Of a DNA stretch of 64,000 bases, positions 43,705 to 53,717 are shown in pieces. A model generated the notes under the pieces. The model did not search any database. It was not told where the DNA came from and saw only the letters and a list, made by a program, of their open reading frames with translations. This DNA is from Candidatus Methylomirabilota bacterium (GTDB lineage Bacteria > Methylomirabilota > Methylomirabilia > Rokubacteriales > CSP1-6): positions 1-64,000 of the forward strand of contig DASTFB010000102.1 in NCBI GenBank assembly GCA_035709005.1. The letters are read 5' to 3'. A program made the position numbers and the translations under genes. The first letter of the stretch is position 1. Every line of letters begins with the position of its first letter.

Positions 43705-45195
43705 ATGGAACGCGAGATGCCGTTGAGCGAGCTCCTGGCGTCCCTGCCCGAGAAGACCGTGGTCGGCACGCCCCCCGCCTGGGTCCGGGCCATCCGCGAC
43801 GATTCGCGGAAGGTCGGGCCGGAGGAATGCTTCGTCGCTGTGCCCGGGCTGCGTCAGGACGCCCGCCGCTTCGTCCCCGAAGCGCTGCGGCGCGGCGCCG
43901 CGCTGCTGGTCACCGAACCGCCCGCCCTGCCCGAGCTCCCGATTGCCCAGATCGTGGTGCCCTCGGCCCGAGTCGCCCTGGGCCGGATCGCCGCCGCCTA
44001 CTACGAGCACCCGTCGCGCCGGCTCGCCATCGTGGGCATCACGGGAACAAACGGCAAGACGACCACGTCATACCTGGTGGAGGCCCTGTTGCAGGCCCGG
44101 GGATGGCGAACGGGAGTGATCGGGACCGTCCAGTACCGCGTGGGCGACCGGTTGCTCCCGGCCGGGCAGACCACGCCGGACGCGCTCGAGCTCCAGTCGA
44201 TGCTGGCGGCGATGCGCGACGACGGCGTGGGGGGCGTAGCGATGGAAGTCTCCTCGCACGCGCTGGCCCTGGCCCGGGTCGATGAGGTGGCGTTCGACAT
44301 CGGGGTCTTCACGAACCTCACGCAGGACCACCTCGATTTTCACGGCACCCTCGACGACTACCGCCGGGCCAAGCGACGCCTCTTCGAGCTGCTCGAGCGC
44401 TCGCCCAAGCCGGCGCGCACCGCCGTCGTCAACGGCGACGATCCCTCCGGACCCGAGATGACCCGGAGCCTCGACCTGCCGGTGGTGACGTTCGGTCTGC
44501 GGCCCCCTGCGGCCGTCCGGGCCACCGAGTGGCAGTCCAGCCTCGATGGCTTGCGGCTCACCGCGACGACGCCGGGCGGCTTGGTCGAGCTTCGCTCGCC
44601 GCTCATCGGCGAGCACAATGTCATGAACGTGCTGGGAGCGGTCGCCACGGGGCTGGCGCTCGGGCTCGCCCCGGACGTCCTGGCGGCGACGCTGGCCCGG
44701 GTCGGCGCCGTGCCCGGCCGCTTCGAGCAGGTGCGCGCTGGGCAGCCCTTCCTCGTCGTGGTCGACTACGCCCACACCCCCGACGCCCTGGAGCGCGTCC
44801 TCGGCACGGCGCGCAAGTTGACCCGCGGGCGGCTGGCGGTGGTGTTCGGCTGCGGTGGCGACCGTGATCGGGGCAAGCGTCCCATCATGGGCGCGATCGC
44901 GGCCTGTCTGGCCGACCGGGTGTGGGTGACTTCCGACAACCCGCGCTCGGAGCCGCCGGGGGCGATCATCGACGAGGTCGTGGCCGGCGTGTCGGGGCCG
45001 GAGGCGGCCGGGCGCCTCGTGCGCGAGGCCGATCGCCGCGCGGCGATCGCCGCGGCGCTGGGCTGGGCTGCGGCCGGCGATGCCGTCGTGATCGCCGGCA
45101 AGGGGCACGAGAACTATCAGATCGTGGGCAACGCGGTACTGCCATTCGACGACCGCGACGTGGCGCGCCAGATCCTCCAGGAGCGCTGGGGCTGA
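43705..45195 (+). CDS. murE: UDP-MurNAc-tripeptide synthetase MurE (meso-DAP type)
   Basis: This 496-residue ATP-dependent ligase adds the third residue to UDP-MurNAc-L-Ala-D-Glu. It has the P-loop GITGTNGKTTTS (~111-122), a middle ligase domain, and the substrate-selecting motif DNPR at 411-414, the mark of enzymes using meso-diaminopimelate rather than lysine. It starts at an ATG one base after the ftsI stop. The stop leaves 5 nt to murF. Confidence 0.96.
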   Translation: MEREMPLSELLASLPEKTVVGTPPAWVRAIRDDSRKVGPEECFVAVPGLRQDARRFVPEALRRGAALLVTEPPALPELPIAQIVVPSARVALGRIAAAYYEHPSRRLAIVGITGTNGKTTTSYLVEALLQARGWRTGVIGTVQYRVGDRLLPAGQTTPDALELQSMLAAMRDDGVGGVAMEVSSHALALARVDEVAFDIGVFTNLTQDHLDFHGTLDDYRRAKRRLFELLERSPKPARTAVVNGDDPSGPEMTRSLDLPVVTFGLRPPAAVRATEWQSSLDGLRLTATTPGGLVELRSPLIGEHNVMNVLGAVATGLALGLAPDVLAATLARVGAVPGRFEQVRAGQPFLVVVDYAHTPDALERVLGTARKLTRGRLAVVFGCGGDRDRGKRPIMGAIAACLADRVWVTSDNPRSEPPGAIIDEVVAGVSGPEAAGRLVREADRRAAIAAALGWAAAGDAVVIAGKGHENYQIVGNAVLPFDDRDVARQILQERWG

Positions 45196-45200
45196 GGACC

Positions 45201-46595
45201 ATGCCGACCTTCACCGTGCACGAGATCGTGCGGGCGACGCAGGGAGCCCTGGTCGTGGGCGACCTGGCCGTGACCGTCACCGGAGTGTCGATCGATTCCC
45301 GGACGCTGGCCGTGGGCGAGGCCTTCTTCGCCATCCGGGGACACCGCCTGGACGGCCACGATTTCGTGGGCGAGGCGGCCAGCCGCGGCGCCGCCTGCCT
45401 GGTGGTTCACAGTGTCCCCGATCCCGTCCCGGCCGGCGTGCCCCTGGTGCTCGTGGAAGACACCACCAGAGCCCTCGGCCGCCTGGCCGCATTGCATCGG
45501 GCCAAGTTCAACCTCCCGGTCGTAGCGATCACGGGTTCTAATGGCAAGACCACGACCAAAGAGATGACGGCGGCCGTGCTCGGCTCGCGTTGGCGGGTGC
45601 TCCGGACGGAGTCGAGCTTCAACAACCAGTGGGGCCTCCCGCTGACGCTGCTCCGGCTGGCGCCGGAGCACGAGGCGGTCGTCGTCGAGGTCGGCACCAA
45701 TCAGCCCGGCGAGATCGCGTACCTGGCCAGTCTGGCGGCGCCGACGGTCGGCGTCGTCACGAGCGTGGCCGCCGTGCACACGCAGTTCCTGGGTTCGCTC
45801 GGCGGCGTGCGTGAGGAGAAGGCCGCGCTGGTTCGGGCCCTCGGCCCCGAGGGCGCCGCGGTGCTCAACGCCGACGATCCCCGCGTGGCCGACATGGCGC
45901 GGGACACGGTGGCGCGGGTGACGACGTTCGGGCTGGCGGAGAGCGCCGCCGTGCGGGCGGTCGGCGACGTGATCGAGACGGCCGAGGGCATGCGGTTCAC
46001 GGTGGACGCGAACGGAGAGCGCCAGGCCCTGCGGCTCGGCCTCGTGGGCCGCCACAACGTGAGCAACGCGCTGGCGGCGGTCGCGGTGGGCACCGTGCTC
46101 GATCTCGACCTCGCCGACATCGCGCGCGGCCTGGAGGCGGCCCGTCCGGTCAAGGGCCGCTGCGTGTGGCGCCAGGCCGACGGGGTGCGGATCCTCGACG
46201 ACACGTACAACGCCAACCCCGCCTCGGTGCAGGCCGCGCTGTCGACGGCCGTCGCGCACCAGGCGGGCAGCCGGCTGGTGGTCGTCCTCGGCGACATGCT
46301 CGAGCTCGGTCCCGCCGGCGAGGCCGCCCACCGTGAGGCCGGTCGCCAGGTGGCCGCGGCCGGAGCCGGTCTGTTCGTCGCCCTGGGATCGCAAATGCGG
46401 ATCGCGGTGGACGCGGCCCGTCAGCACGGGCTGGCCGAGGCCTACCACGCCGCCACGTTCGAGGACGCGGTGGCTCACCTGCTCAAGCGCCTGACGGCGG
46501 GTGACCTGGTGCTGGTCAAAGGCTCCCGCGGGATGCGGATGGAGCGCATCGCCGATGCGCTGGCCGCGCGCCTCACCCGGGGCGAGGAGAAATGA
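45201..46595 (+). CDS. murF: UDP-MurNAc-tripeptide-D-Ala-D-Ala ligase MurF
   Basis: This 464-residue Mur ligase adds D-Ala-D-Ala to the stem peptide. It carries AITGSNGKTTTKEM (~110), the SFNNQWGLPLTLL motif, DDTYNANP (~333) and GDMLELG. It begins at ATG 45201, 5 nt after murE. The Ddl enzyme that makes its dipeptide substrate is not encoded in this cluster. Confidence 0.96.
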   Translation: MPTFTVHEIVRATQGALVVGDLAVTVTGVSIDSRTLAVGEAFFAIRGHRLDGHDFVGEAASRGAACLVVHSVPDPVPAGVPLVLVEDTTRALGRLAALHRAKFNLPVVAITGSNGKTTTKEMTAAVLGSRWRVLRTESSFNNQWGLPLTLLRLAPEHEAVVVEVGTNQPGEIAYLASLAAPTVGVVTSVAAVHTQFLGSLGGVREEKAALVRALGPEGAAVLNADDPRVADMARDTVARVTTFGLAESAAVRAVGDVIETAEGMRFTVDANGERQALRLGLVGRHNVSNALAAVAVGTVLDLDLADIARGLEAARPVKGRCVWRQADGVRILDDTYNANPASVQAALSTAVAHQAGSRLVVVLGDMLELGPAGEAAHREAGRQVAAAGAGLFVALGSQMRIAVDAARQHGLAEAYHAATFEDAVAHLLKRLTAGDLVLVKGSRGMRMERIADALAARLTRGEEK

Positions 46596-46604
46596 GCGCG
46601 AGCG

Positions 46605-47687
46605 ATGCTGTACCACCTGCTCGTCCCGCTGGCCACCGAGCACATCGTCTTCAACGTGTTCAGGTACCTCACGTTCCGGTCCGTCATGGCCCTCATCTCG
46701 GCCCTGGTGATCTCGCTGTTGATCGGGCCCCCCATCATCCGGCGCCTGCGCGAGCTGCAGTACGGCAGCAACACGGTGCGCGAGGATACGCCGGAGCGGC
46801 ACCTCACCAAGAAGGGCACGCCGACGATGGGCGGCCTGGTGATCCTCTACGCCCTGGTGCTGTCCACGCTGCTCTGGGCCAATCTCCTGAACCGCTACGT
46901 CTGGGTCGTGGTGCTGGGCACGGCGGCATTCGGGCTGATCGGGCTGGGGGACGACCTCCTCAAGCTCCGCTGGCGACGCGGGCTATCGGGGCGGGCGAAG
47001 CTCGGGCTGCAGTTCGCCGTGGCCTTCGGCGTGCTGCAGATCGTGTTCTGGCAGCCCGCGGCCAACGGATGGGAGCCGGTTCTGGCCATTCCGTTCCTCA
47101 AAGGATGGATCCTCGACCTCGGGTGGTGGTGGATCCCGGTCGGCATGCTGGTGATCGTCGGGGCCTCGAACGCGGTCAACCTCACGGACGGCCTCGACGG
47201 CCTGGCCATCGGCCCCATCATCATGGCCGGCGGGGCCTTCGGCATCCTCGCGTACCTGACGGGCAACTTCAAGGCCGCCGACTATCTCAAGATCATCAAC
47301 GTCAAGGGTGCCGGCGAGCTCAGCGTGTTCTGCGGGGCCCTCATCGGCGCGGCCATCGGCTTCCTCTGGTTCAACTGCCATCCGGCGCAGGTCTTCATGG
47401 GCGACGTGGGCTCGCTGGCCCTGGGCGGAGCCGTCGGCACCCTGGCCGTGCTGACCAAATCCGAGCTGCTGCTGCCGCTCATCGGCGGACTGTACGTCGT
47501 GGAGGCGGCGTCGGTCATTCTCCAGGTCGCGAGCTTCAAGCTGACCGGACGGCGAATCTTTCGGATGGCCCCGCTGCACCATCACTACGAGCTGGCCGGT
47601 TGGGCCGAGCCGAAGATCGTCGTCCGGTTCTGGATCGTCTCTTTCGCGCTGGCGCTGCTGGCGCTGTCCACGCTCAAGCTGCGATGA
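46605..47687 (+). CDS. mraY: Phospho-MurNAc-pentapeptide transferase MraY
   Basis: This 360-residue polytopic enzyme transfers phospho-MurNAc-pentapeptide to undecaprenyl phosphate, making lipid I. Landmarks are KKGTPTMGG, the acidic LTDGLDGLA motif, FNCHPAQVFMGDVGSLALGG and the late MAPLHHHYELAGWAEPKIV. About ten TM helices are expected. ATG 46605 lies 9 nt after murF. Confidence 0.96.
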   Translation: MLYHLLVPLATEHIVFNVFRYLTFRSVMALISALVISLLIGPPIIRRLRELQYGSNTVREDTPERHLTKKGTPTMGGLVILYALVLSTLLWANLLNRYVWVVVLGTAAFGLIGLGDDLLKLRWRRGLSGRAKLGLQFAVAFGVLQIVFWQPAANGWEPVLAIPFLKGWILDLGWWWIPVGMLVIVGASNAVNLTDGLDGLAIGPIIMAGGAFGILAYLTGNFKAADYLKIINVKGAGELSVFCGALIGAAIGFLWFNCHPAQVFMGDVGSLALGGAVGTLAVLTKSELLLPLIGGLYVVEAASVILQVASFKLTGRRIFRMAPLHHHYELAGWAEPKIVVRFWIVSFALALLALSTLKLR

Positions 47688-47730
47688 CGCGTCTGTTCAT
47701 TGCCCCACCCTCTGACGCGGAGGCGGTGCC

Positions 47731-49152
47731 ATGGCAAAGATGGCCATCCGAGTGAGTCTGCTGGAGGAGGAGCTGGCGACCCGGGGACGCGCGTATCTGG
47801 AATCCCTGAGGGGCAAGGTCGTGGCCGTCGTGGGGCTGGCCCGGAGTGGTCTGGCCGCCGTCCGGCTCCTCCACACAGCGGGCGCCCGCGTCATCGCGAC
47901 CGACACCAAGCCGCTGGCCGCCCTGCGACCCGAGGTGCGCGACCTGGCCCGACTCGGCATCCGCGTCCTGGTCGGAGGCGTGTACCCGGAGGCCATGCGC
48001 GATGCCGCGCTCGTGGTCGTCAGTCCCGGCGTGCCGCCGGCCACCGACCAGCTCGCGGCGGCCCGCTCCTCGGGCACTCCCGTGGTGGGGGAGCTCGAGC
48101 TGGGCTGGCGGGCCATGGAGGCGGAAACCCTCGCCATCACGGGGACCAACGGCAAGACCACGACGACCACGTTGACGGGCGCCCTGCTCGCCGAGCAGCC
48201 CCGTCCCGTCCTGATCGCCGGCAACATCGGCACCCCGCTGGCCGCTCACGCGCTGACGTTCCCGGCCGACGGCCTGGTGGTGTGTGAGGTGTCGAGCTTT
48301 CAGCTGGAGACCACTGAGGCTTTCCATCCTCGGGTGGCCGCCGTTCTCAACATCACTCCCGATCACCTCGACCGGCACGGCACCTTCCAGGGCTACGTCG
48401 AAGCCAAGACGCGGATCTTCCTCAATCAGACCGAGGCCGATTGCGCGGTGCTCAATGCCGATGACGATGCCGCCCGGGCCCTGGCCGGCCACACCCGGGC
48501 CCGTGTCGTCTGGTTCAGTCGCCGCCGCCCGCTGGAGCACGGGGTGTTCGTCCAGGACGAGTGGATCGTCGCCAACCTCGGCGGGGAGGTCGAGCGCATC
48601 GCGCCGCTGGCCGAGATCTCCCTGCGCGGCGCCCACAACGTGGAAAACGTGCTGGCGGCGACGGCCTGCGCCCTCTGGACCGGGGTCGCGCCGGCGGCCA
48701 TCCGGCGCGCCATCGCCCGCTTCCGCGGCGTGCCCCATCGGATCGAGTTCATTCGCGACCTCGAGGGCGTCCACTACTACAACGACTCGAAGGGCACCAA
48801 CGTGGACTCGACCATCCGGGCCCTGGAGAGCTTCGACGAGCGCATCGTCCTCCTCGCCGGCGGTCTGGGCAAGGGCCAGGACTTCCGCCCCCTGGCCGAG
48901 GCGGCCCGCGGTCGCGTGGCGCACGCGGTGGTCATCGGACAGGACGGTTCCGCCATCGGCGCGGCGCTGGCGGGTGTCGGCATCCCGATCACCCCCGCGG
49001 TCTCGCTCGAAGCAGCGCTGCAAGCGGCGCGAACCGTGGCCCGCCCGGGCGACGTCGTCCTGCTCTCGCCGGCGTGCGCGTCGTTCGACATGTTCCAGGA
49101 CTTCGAGCACCGTGGCGACGTGTTCCGCGGCCTCGTCGGCGGGCTCACGTGA
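47731..49152 (+). CDS. murD: UDP-MurNAc-L-alanine-D-glutamate ligase MurD
   Basis: This 473-residue ligase adds D-Glu to UDP-MurNAc-L-Ala. It shows an N-terminal Rossmann-like domain (VVGLARSGLAAVRLL), the P-loop ITGTNGKTTTTT (~137), NITPDHLDRHGTF, and YYNDSKGTNVDS. It starts at an ATG preceded by a GGAGG-like site and has about 20 residues before the usual N-terminus. Its downstream gap to ftsW is filled by two palindromic repeats. Confidence 0.95.
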   Translation: MAKMAIRVSLLEEELATRGRAYLESLRGKVVAVVGLARSGLAAVRLLHTAGARVIATDTKPLAALRPEVRDLARLGIRVLVGGVYPEAMRDAALVVVSPGVPPATDQLAAARSSGTPVVGELELGWRAMEAETLAITGTNGKTTTTTLTGALLAEQPRPVLIAGNIGTPLAAHALTFPADGLVVCEVSSFQLETTEAFHPRVAAVLNITPDHLDRHGTFQGYVEAKTRIFLNQTEADCAVLNADDDAARALAGHTRARVVWFSRRRPLEHGVFVQDEWIVANLGGEVERIAPLAEISLRGAHNVENVLAATACALWTGVAPAAIRRAIARFRGVPHRIEFIRDLEGVHYYNDSKGTNVDSTIRALESFDERIVLLAGGLGKGQDFRPLAEAARGRVAHAVVIGQDGSAIGAALAGVGIPITPAVSLEAALQAARTVARPGDVVLLSPACASFDMFQDFEHRGDVFRGLVGGLT

Positions 49153-49168
49153 TCTACGCAAGTGCGCG

Positions 49169-49335
49169 CCGGCAGACCGGCGGCGCCGGGGCGGGGAGGG
49201 GTCGCGAGACCACGAGGGCGGTGGCCGCAGGAACCGGCTGTGGCTGGGCTCCATCGACGCGCGACGCTCCGGTACTACGCAGCGGGAAACGGGTCTCTTC
49301 GACCCCTCCCCGCCCCGGCGCCACCGGTCTGCCGG
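49169..49335 (+). repeat. Palindromic repeat unit 1 (36-bp arms, conserved core)
   Basis: The left arm (49169-49204) and the reverse complement of the right arm (49300-49335) match at 35 of 36 positions. A further GAGACC/GGTCTC pair extends the stem inward. The loop/core of about 85 bp contains GGCTGGGCTCCA and CAGCGGGAAACGGGTCTC. It lies 16 nt after murD. Unit 2 next to it is an inverted homologue with a different but equally matched stem. Confidence 0.85.
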
Positions 49336-49497
49336 CGATCTGGCGGGGCCGCGGTCGGGAGGGGTCAGTGAGACCCGTTTCCCGCCGCGTGTTTCCGGAC
49401 CGCTGCGTGCCGCTGGAGCCCAGCCGCAACCGGTCCCTGCGGGCGCCGGCCACGTGGTCGAACGATCCCTCCCGACCGCGGCCCCGCCAGATCGCCG
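49333..49497 (-). repeat. Palindromic repeat unit 2 (34-bp arms), inverted homologue of unit 1
   Basis: The arms 49333-49366 and 49464-49497 match at 33 of 34 positions. Read on the minus strand, its core aligns without gaps with the core of unit 1 (conserved ACCGG-TG-GGCTGGGCTCCA and GCGGGAAACGGGTCTC). Between units about eight of 35 arm positions differ, each compensated in the opposite arm. It ends 19 nt before the ftsW start. No gene is apparent in 49153-49516. Confidence 0.85.
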
Positions 49498-49516
49498 ACG
49501 AGCGCGAGGTGGCGTA

Positions 49517-50614
49517 ATGCCCAGGAAGCTGAGGCCGGACTGGTGGCTGTTGGGGGTGGCGGTGCTGCTGCTGTCGGTCGGCGTCGTCATGGTCTATTCG
49601 GCGAGCGCCATCGTGGCCGCGGATCGCTTCGACGATCCCTACCTGTTCCTCAAGAAGCAGCTCGTCTGGGCCCTGCTGGGGGGGGCCTGTCTGCTGGGCG
49701 CGCTGCACATCGACTACCGGCGGCTGGAAGGTCTGGGCTGGCCCCTCCTGGTGACGGTCGGGGTGCTGCTGATCCTCGTGCTGGTGCCGCCGCTGGGGCA
49801 GCCGATCAACGGCACCTGGCGGTGGCTACGCTTCGGCCCCCTGTCGATCCAGCCAGCCGAGCTCGCCAAGCTCGCGCTCATCATCTATCTGGCCGCGTTC
49901 CTGGCCCGACACCGCGACCAGCTAGGCGACTGGCGGCGCGGCTTCCTGCCGCCCCTGGCGGTGGCCGGCGGCCTGGCCGCCCTGATCCTGGCCCAGCCCG
50001 ATCTCGGGAACTCGCTCACGCTCATCGCGGTGACCTTCGCGCTGCTCTACCTGGCGGGCAGCCGGCTGCGGCACCTGCTCTTGCTGGTGGCCGCGGCCGT
50101 CCCCCTGTTGGGCCTGGCCGTGTGGCTGGCGCCTTACCGCTTGCGGCGGATCACGACGTTCATGGATCCGTGGTCGGATCCGCGGGGCAGCGGTTTTCAG
50201 ATCATCCAGTCCTGGCTGGCCATCGGCGGCGGCGGCCTCTTCGGCCGCGGGGTGGGGGAATCGCGCCAGAAGCTGTTCTACCTGCCCGAGGCCCACACCG
50301 ATTTCATCTTCGCCGTCCTGGGCGAGGAACTGGGCTTCATCGGCGCCAGCCTCGTGCTCGCGGCATTCGCGGTCCTCGTCTGGCGCGGCCTGCGCGTGGG
50401 GCTGCGGGCGCCGGACGCCTTCGGCACCTACCTGGCCCTCGGCATCACCGCCCTCATCGCCACCCAGACGCTCGTGAACCTGGGCGTCGTCACCGGGCTG
50501 CTGCCCACCAAGGGCTTGCCGCTGCCCTTCATCTCCTTCGGCGGGTCGGCGCTGCTCACCACGATGGTCGCCACCGGTCTGCTCCTCAACGTGTCGCAGC
50601 ACGCCAATGTTTAA
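49517..50614 (+). CDS. ftsW: Septal peptidoglycan polymerase FtsW (SEDS family)
   Basis: This 365-residue SEDS glycosyltransferase polymerises lipid II at the septum with FtsI. It has about ten TM helices and the family motifs [50 protein letters not shown] and [12 protein letters not shown]. The start at ATG 49517 is set by homology; the long open frame upstream through the repeats is not coding. It overlaps murC by 8 bp. murG, usually next, is absent. Confidence 0.95.
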   Translation: MPRKLRPDWWLLGVAVLLLSVGVVMVYSASAIVAADRFDDPYLFLKKQLVWALLGGACLLGALHIDYRRLEGLGWPLLVTVGVLLILVLVPPLGQPINGTWRWLRFGPLSIQPAELAKLALIIYLAAFLARHRDQLGDWRRGFLPPLAVAGGLAALILAQPDLGNSLTLIAVTFALLYLAGSRLRHLLLLVAAAVPLLGLAVWLAPYRLRRITTFMDPWSDPRGSGFQIIQSWLAIGGGGLFGRGVGESRQKLFYLPEAHTDFIFAVLGEELGFIGASLVLAAFAVLVWRGLRVGLRAPDAFGTYLALGITALIATQTLVNLGVVTGLLPTKGLPLPFISFGGSALLTTMVATGLLLNVSQHANV

Positions 50615-52007
50615 ACGCTACCGGCACATCCACTTCGTGGGCATCGGCGGCAGCGGCATGTCAGGCATCGCCGAGATCCTGGTCAACCTGGGCTACCGGG
50701 TGACCGGCTCGGACCAGCGGCGCAACGAGGCGGTGGAGCGGCTCGAGCAGATGGGCGCGAAGGTCGTCATCGGCCACGACGCCGCGCACGTCGACGCCGC
50801 CCACGTGGTCGTCTACTCCTCGGCCGTCTCCCCGGACAACGTGGAGGTCCACGAGGCCCGGCAGCGGGGCATCCCGACCATCCCGCGCGCCGAGATGCTC
50901 GCCGAGTTGATGCGCCTCAAGTACGGCATCGCCGTCGCCGGGACGCACGGCAAGACCACCACGACGTCGATGGTCGGCGCGGTGCTGGCCGAGGCGCGCT
51001 ACGACCCCACGATCGTGGTGGGCGGACGGGTCATGAGCCTGGGGTCCAATGCCCGCCTGGGCCAGGGGGAGTACCTGGTGGCCGAGGCCGACGAATCGGA
51101 CGGCTCGTTCCTGACCCTGGCGCCCACCATCGCGGTCATCACCACCATCGACGCCGAGCATCTCGACCACTACGGCACCCTGGACGCCATCCGCGCGGCA
51201 TTTCTGGCCTTTGTCAACAAGGTCCCCTTCTATGGCTGCGCCGTGCTGTGTCTGGACCAGCCCAACATCCAGATGCTCATTCCCCGCATTACCAAGCGCG
51301 TCGTCACGTACGGCCTGGAGTCCGGCGCCGACCTGGTGGCGCGCCACGTCCGCCTGGCCGGGCTCACCAGTGGCTTCGAGGTCTACCAGCGGGGCGACCT
51401 GCTGGGCGACTGTGAGCTCCACGTTCCCGGGCAGCACAATGTGCTCAACGCCCTGGCCGCCATCGCGGTCGGGCTCGATCTCGAAGTCCCGTTCACCACT
51501 ATCCGGACGGCGCTGGCCGCCTTTGCCGGTGTTCAGCGTCGCTTCCAGGTGCGGGGTCAGGCTGCAGGCGTCACCGTCGTCGACGACTATGGTCATCACC
51601 CCGCCGAGATCCGCGCTACGCTGGCCGCCGCCAAGGCCGGCTTCGACGCGCGGGTGGTCACCGTGTTCCAGCCGCACCGCTATTCACGGACGCTCCACCT
51701 GCGTCAGGACTTTCTGACCGCATTCAACCAGGCCGACGTCCTCCTCGTGATGGACATCTACCCCGCCGGCGAGGCCCCCATCCTCGGCGTGAGCGGGGCC
51801 GACCTGGCCGACGGTATTCGGGCCCACGGTCACCGGGATGTCACGTACGTGGGGGGCGACAAGGGCCGCGTGGTGGAGCGGCTGGCCGAGCTCACGCGGC
51901 CGGGCGATCTCGTGCTGACGCTCGGCGCCGGCGACGTCGGCCACATTGGACCAGAACTATTGCTCCGACTCGGGGCTGAACCGCTCAGAGGGAGGCCCAC
52001 ATGCTAG
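50607..52007 (+). CDS. murC: UDP-MurNAc-L-alanine ligase MurC
   Basis: This 466-residue enzyme starts the stem peptide by adding L-Ala to UDP-MurNAc. Visible motifs are [17 protein letters not shown] at the N-terminus, [13 protein letters not shown] (~111-123), [11 protein letters not shown], and [10 protein letters not shown] with FQPHRYSR. It overlaps ftsW by 8 bp and murB by 7 bp. Confidence 0.96.
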   Translation: MFKRYRHIHFVGIGGSGMSGIAEILVNLGYRVTGSDQRRNEAVERLEQMGAKVVIGHDAAHVDAAHVVVYSSAVSPDNVEVHEARQRGIPTIPRAEMLAELMRLKYGIAVAGTHGKTTTTSMVGAVLAEARYDPTIVVGGRVMSLGSNARLGQGEYLVAEADESDGSFLTLAPTIAVITTIDAEHLDHYGTLDAIRAAFLAFVNKVPFYGCAVLCLDQPNIQMLIPRITKRVVTYGLESGADLVARHVRLAGLTSGFEVYQRGDLLGDCELHVPGQHNVLNALAAIAVGLDLEVPFTTIRTALAAFAGVQRRFQVRGQAAGVTVVDDYGHHPAEIRATLAAAKAGFDARVVTVFQPHRYSRTLHLRQDFLTAFNQADVLLVMDIYPAGEAPILGVSGADLADGIRAHGHRDVTYVGGDKGRVVERLAELTRPGDLVLTLGAGDVGHIGPELLLRLGAEPLRGRPTC

Positions 52008-52879
52008 GAGAGATCCGTGGGGAAGTGCGGTTCAAAGAGCCGCTGAGCTTCCACACCTCGCTGCGCATCGGCGGCCCGGCGGACATCTTCATCGTGCCCC
52101 AGGACGTCGATGACATCCGTCACGCGCTGGCCTTCGCCGACCGGGAGCAATTACCGGTGGTGGTGGTCGGCGGGGGGAACAACCTGCTGGTGCGTGACCG
52201 CGGCGTGCGGGGCGTGGTGCTCAAGCTGGAAGGCTGTCTGGGCCGCGCCGAGTTCCACGGCGAGGAGGCCGTGGCCGGCGCCGGAGCCGGCCTCTCGGCG
52301 CTGATTCGCGAGGCGGCCGCGCTGAACCTGGGCGGGATCGAATGCCTGGCCGGCATTCCCGCCACCATCGGCGGCGCCCTGGCCATGAATGCCGGCACGC
52401 CCGACGGCGCCATCGGCGACTTCGTGTCGGCCGCCTACTTCCTGTACCCCGACGGCACCCTCGGCGAATACAAGCCGAATGCGGGCGGCTTCGGCTATCG
52501 CGCCCTGCACGTTCCTCCGGGGGCGGTGCTCATCGGCTGTCGGCTACGGCTGACGCGTCGGGCCTTGCCCGACATCCAGAAAGAGATCAAGCAGCGGCTG
52601 AAGGTCAAGAAAGCCACGCAACCGCTGGCGCTGGCCTCGGCGGGTTGCGTGTGGAAGAACCCGCCCGGTGAGCAGGCCGGGCGCCTGATCGAGCGCGTCG
52701 GTTTGCGAGGCAAGCGGATCAACGGCGCCGAGATCTCGACCAAGCACTCGAATTTCATCGTCAACCGCGGGGGCGCGACGTCGGCGGACGTCCACAGTCT
52801 CATGGAGCTGACCCGCGAGCGCGTGCACAGTCACTTCGGCCTCACGCTCGAGACCGAGATCCGCCTCATCGGTGAGTAA
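52001..52879 (+). CDS. murB: UDP-N-acetylenolpyruvoylglucosamine reductase MurB
   Basis: This 292-residue FAD enzyme reduces UDP-GlcNAc-enolpyruvate to UDP-MurNAc. It shows [28 protein letters not shown] (FAD binding), [13 protein letters not shown] and [12 protein letters not shown] with a late [13 protein letters not shown]. It is the short type II form. The start overlaps the murC stop. ftsQ overlaps its end by 8 bp, leaving no room for ddl. Confidence 0.96.
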   Translation: MLGEIRGEVRFKEPLSFHTSLRIGGPADIFIVPQDVDDIRHALAFADREQLPVVVVGGGNNLLVRDRGVRGVVLKLEGCLGRAEFHGEEAVAGAGAGLSALIREAAALNLGGIECLAGIPATIGGALAMNAGTPDGAIGDFVSAAYFLYPDGTLGEYKPNAGGFGYRALHVPPGAVLIGCRLRLTRRALPDIQKEIKQRLKVKKATQPLALASAGCVWKNPPGEQAGRLIERVGLRGKRINGAEISTKHSNFIVNRGGATSADVHSLMELTRERVHSHFGLTLETEIRLIGE

Positions 52880-53717
52880 GGCCGGGCTCGTCTCCCCCCG
52901 CGGCCGCGCGCCCGCGCTCTCCGACCTGGGCGAGCGCGATGGGCTCATCGCCCGTCAACGGCTGCCCCGCCCCCGCCGGTGGCGCCGGCTGGGCCGCGCC
53001 CTGACGTTGACGTGTTGTGGCCTGCTGGTGCTGGCCGTGCAGGCAGCGGGGGTGGCGTGGCTGCTCACCACGGAGCACTTCGCGGTCCGGATGGTGGAGG
53101 TCCGGGGCGCCTCGCGGGTCTCGCCCGACGGGATCCTGGCCGCCGCCGGCATCGCGGCGGGCACCAATCTCTGGCGACTGGACCGGGCCACGGTGACGGC
53201 GCGCGTGGAGAGCCTGCCCGAGGTCCGACGCGCCGAGCTCATCCGGGAGCTGCCCGACCGTGTCGTCATCCTGGTCGAGGAGCGCCGGCCGTTCACGCTG
53301 GTCCACGGCACCCGGCTGCACTGGGTCGACGAGGAGGGCCGCGCCCTGGGCGAGGCGCGCGAGGCGGTGGCGCCGCCGGCGCCCGTCATCAGCGGGTTGA
53401 CCGAGGAGGAGCTGGCGGCGATGCGGACCCGGCCGTCCCCCCGAGCCCGCGCGGCCATCGCGCTGATTCGCGCGCTGCTGCGTAGCGGCAGCCCGCTGGC
53501 CAGCCAGATCTCCGAGATCGACATGAGCCGCCGCGACGGTCCGGTCCTCTACACCGACAGCGGCATCGAGGTGCGACTCGGCCACGAGGAGTGGGAACAG
53601 CGCCTGGCGCGCCTCGAGGGCGTCCTGGCGCAGGTGGGGAGCCAGGAAACAGCAGTGAGCGCCATCGACCTCAGGTATCAGGACCAGGTCATCCTCAAGA
53701 AGGGAGGTCGGGGATAG
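52872..53717 (+). CDS. ftsQ: Cell division protein FtsQ
   Basis: This 281-residue bitopic divisome protein has a cytoplasmic basic tail (~1-45), one TM helix (~48-70), a POTRA domain (AVRMVEVRGASRVSPDGILAAA through LPEVRRAELIRELPDRVVILVEERRP, ~75-140) and a beta domain. It links to FtsB/L. The GTG start overlaps murB. Confidence 0.94.
   Translation: MSKAGLVSPRGRAPALSDLGERDGLIARQRLPRPRRWRRLGRALTLTCCGLLVLAVQAAGVAWLLTTEHFAVRMVEVRGASRVSPDGILAAAGIAAGTNLWRLDRATVTARVESLPEVRRAELIRELPDRVVILVEERRPFTLVHGTRLHWVDEEGRALGEAREAVAPPAPVISGLTEEELAAMRTRPSPRARAAIALIRALLRSGSPLASQISEIDMSRRDGPVLYTDSGIEVRLGHEEWEQRLARLEGVLAQVGSQETAVSAIDLRYQDQVILKKGGRG

Noticed and set aside
49153-49516. A coding gene between murD and ftsW
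   Set aside because: The frames stay open mainly because the palindromic repeats are GC-rich; no start with a ribosome site and no protein similarity beyond the repeats mirroring each other.
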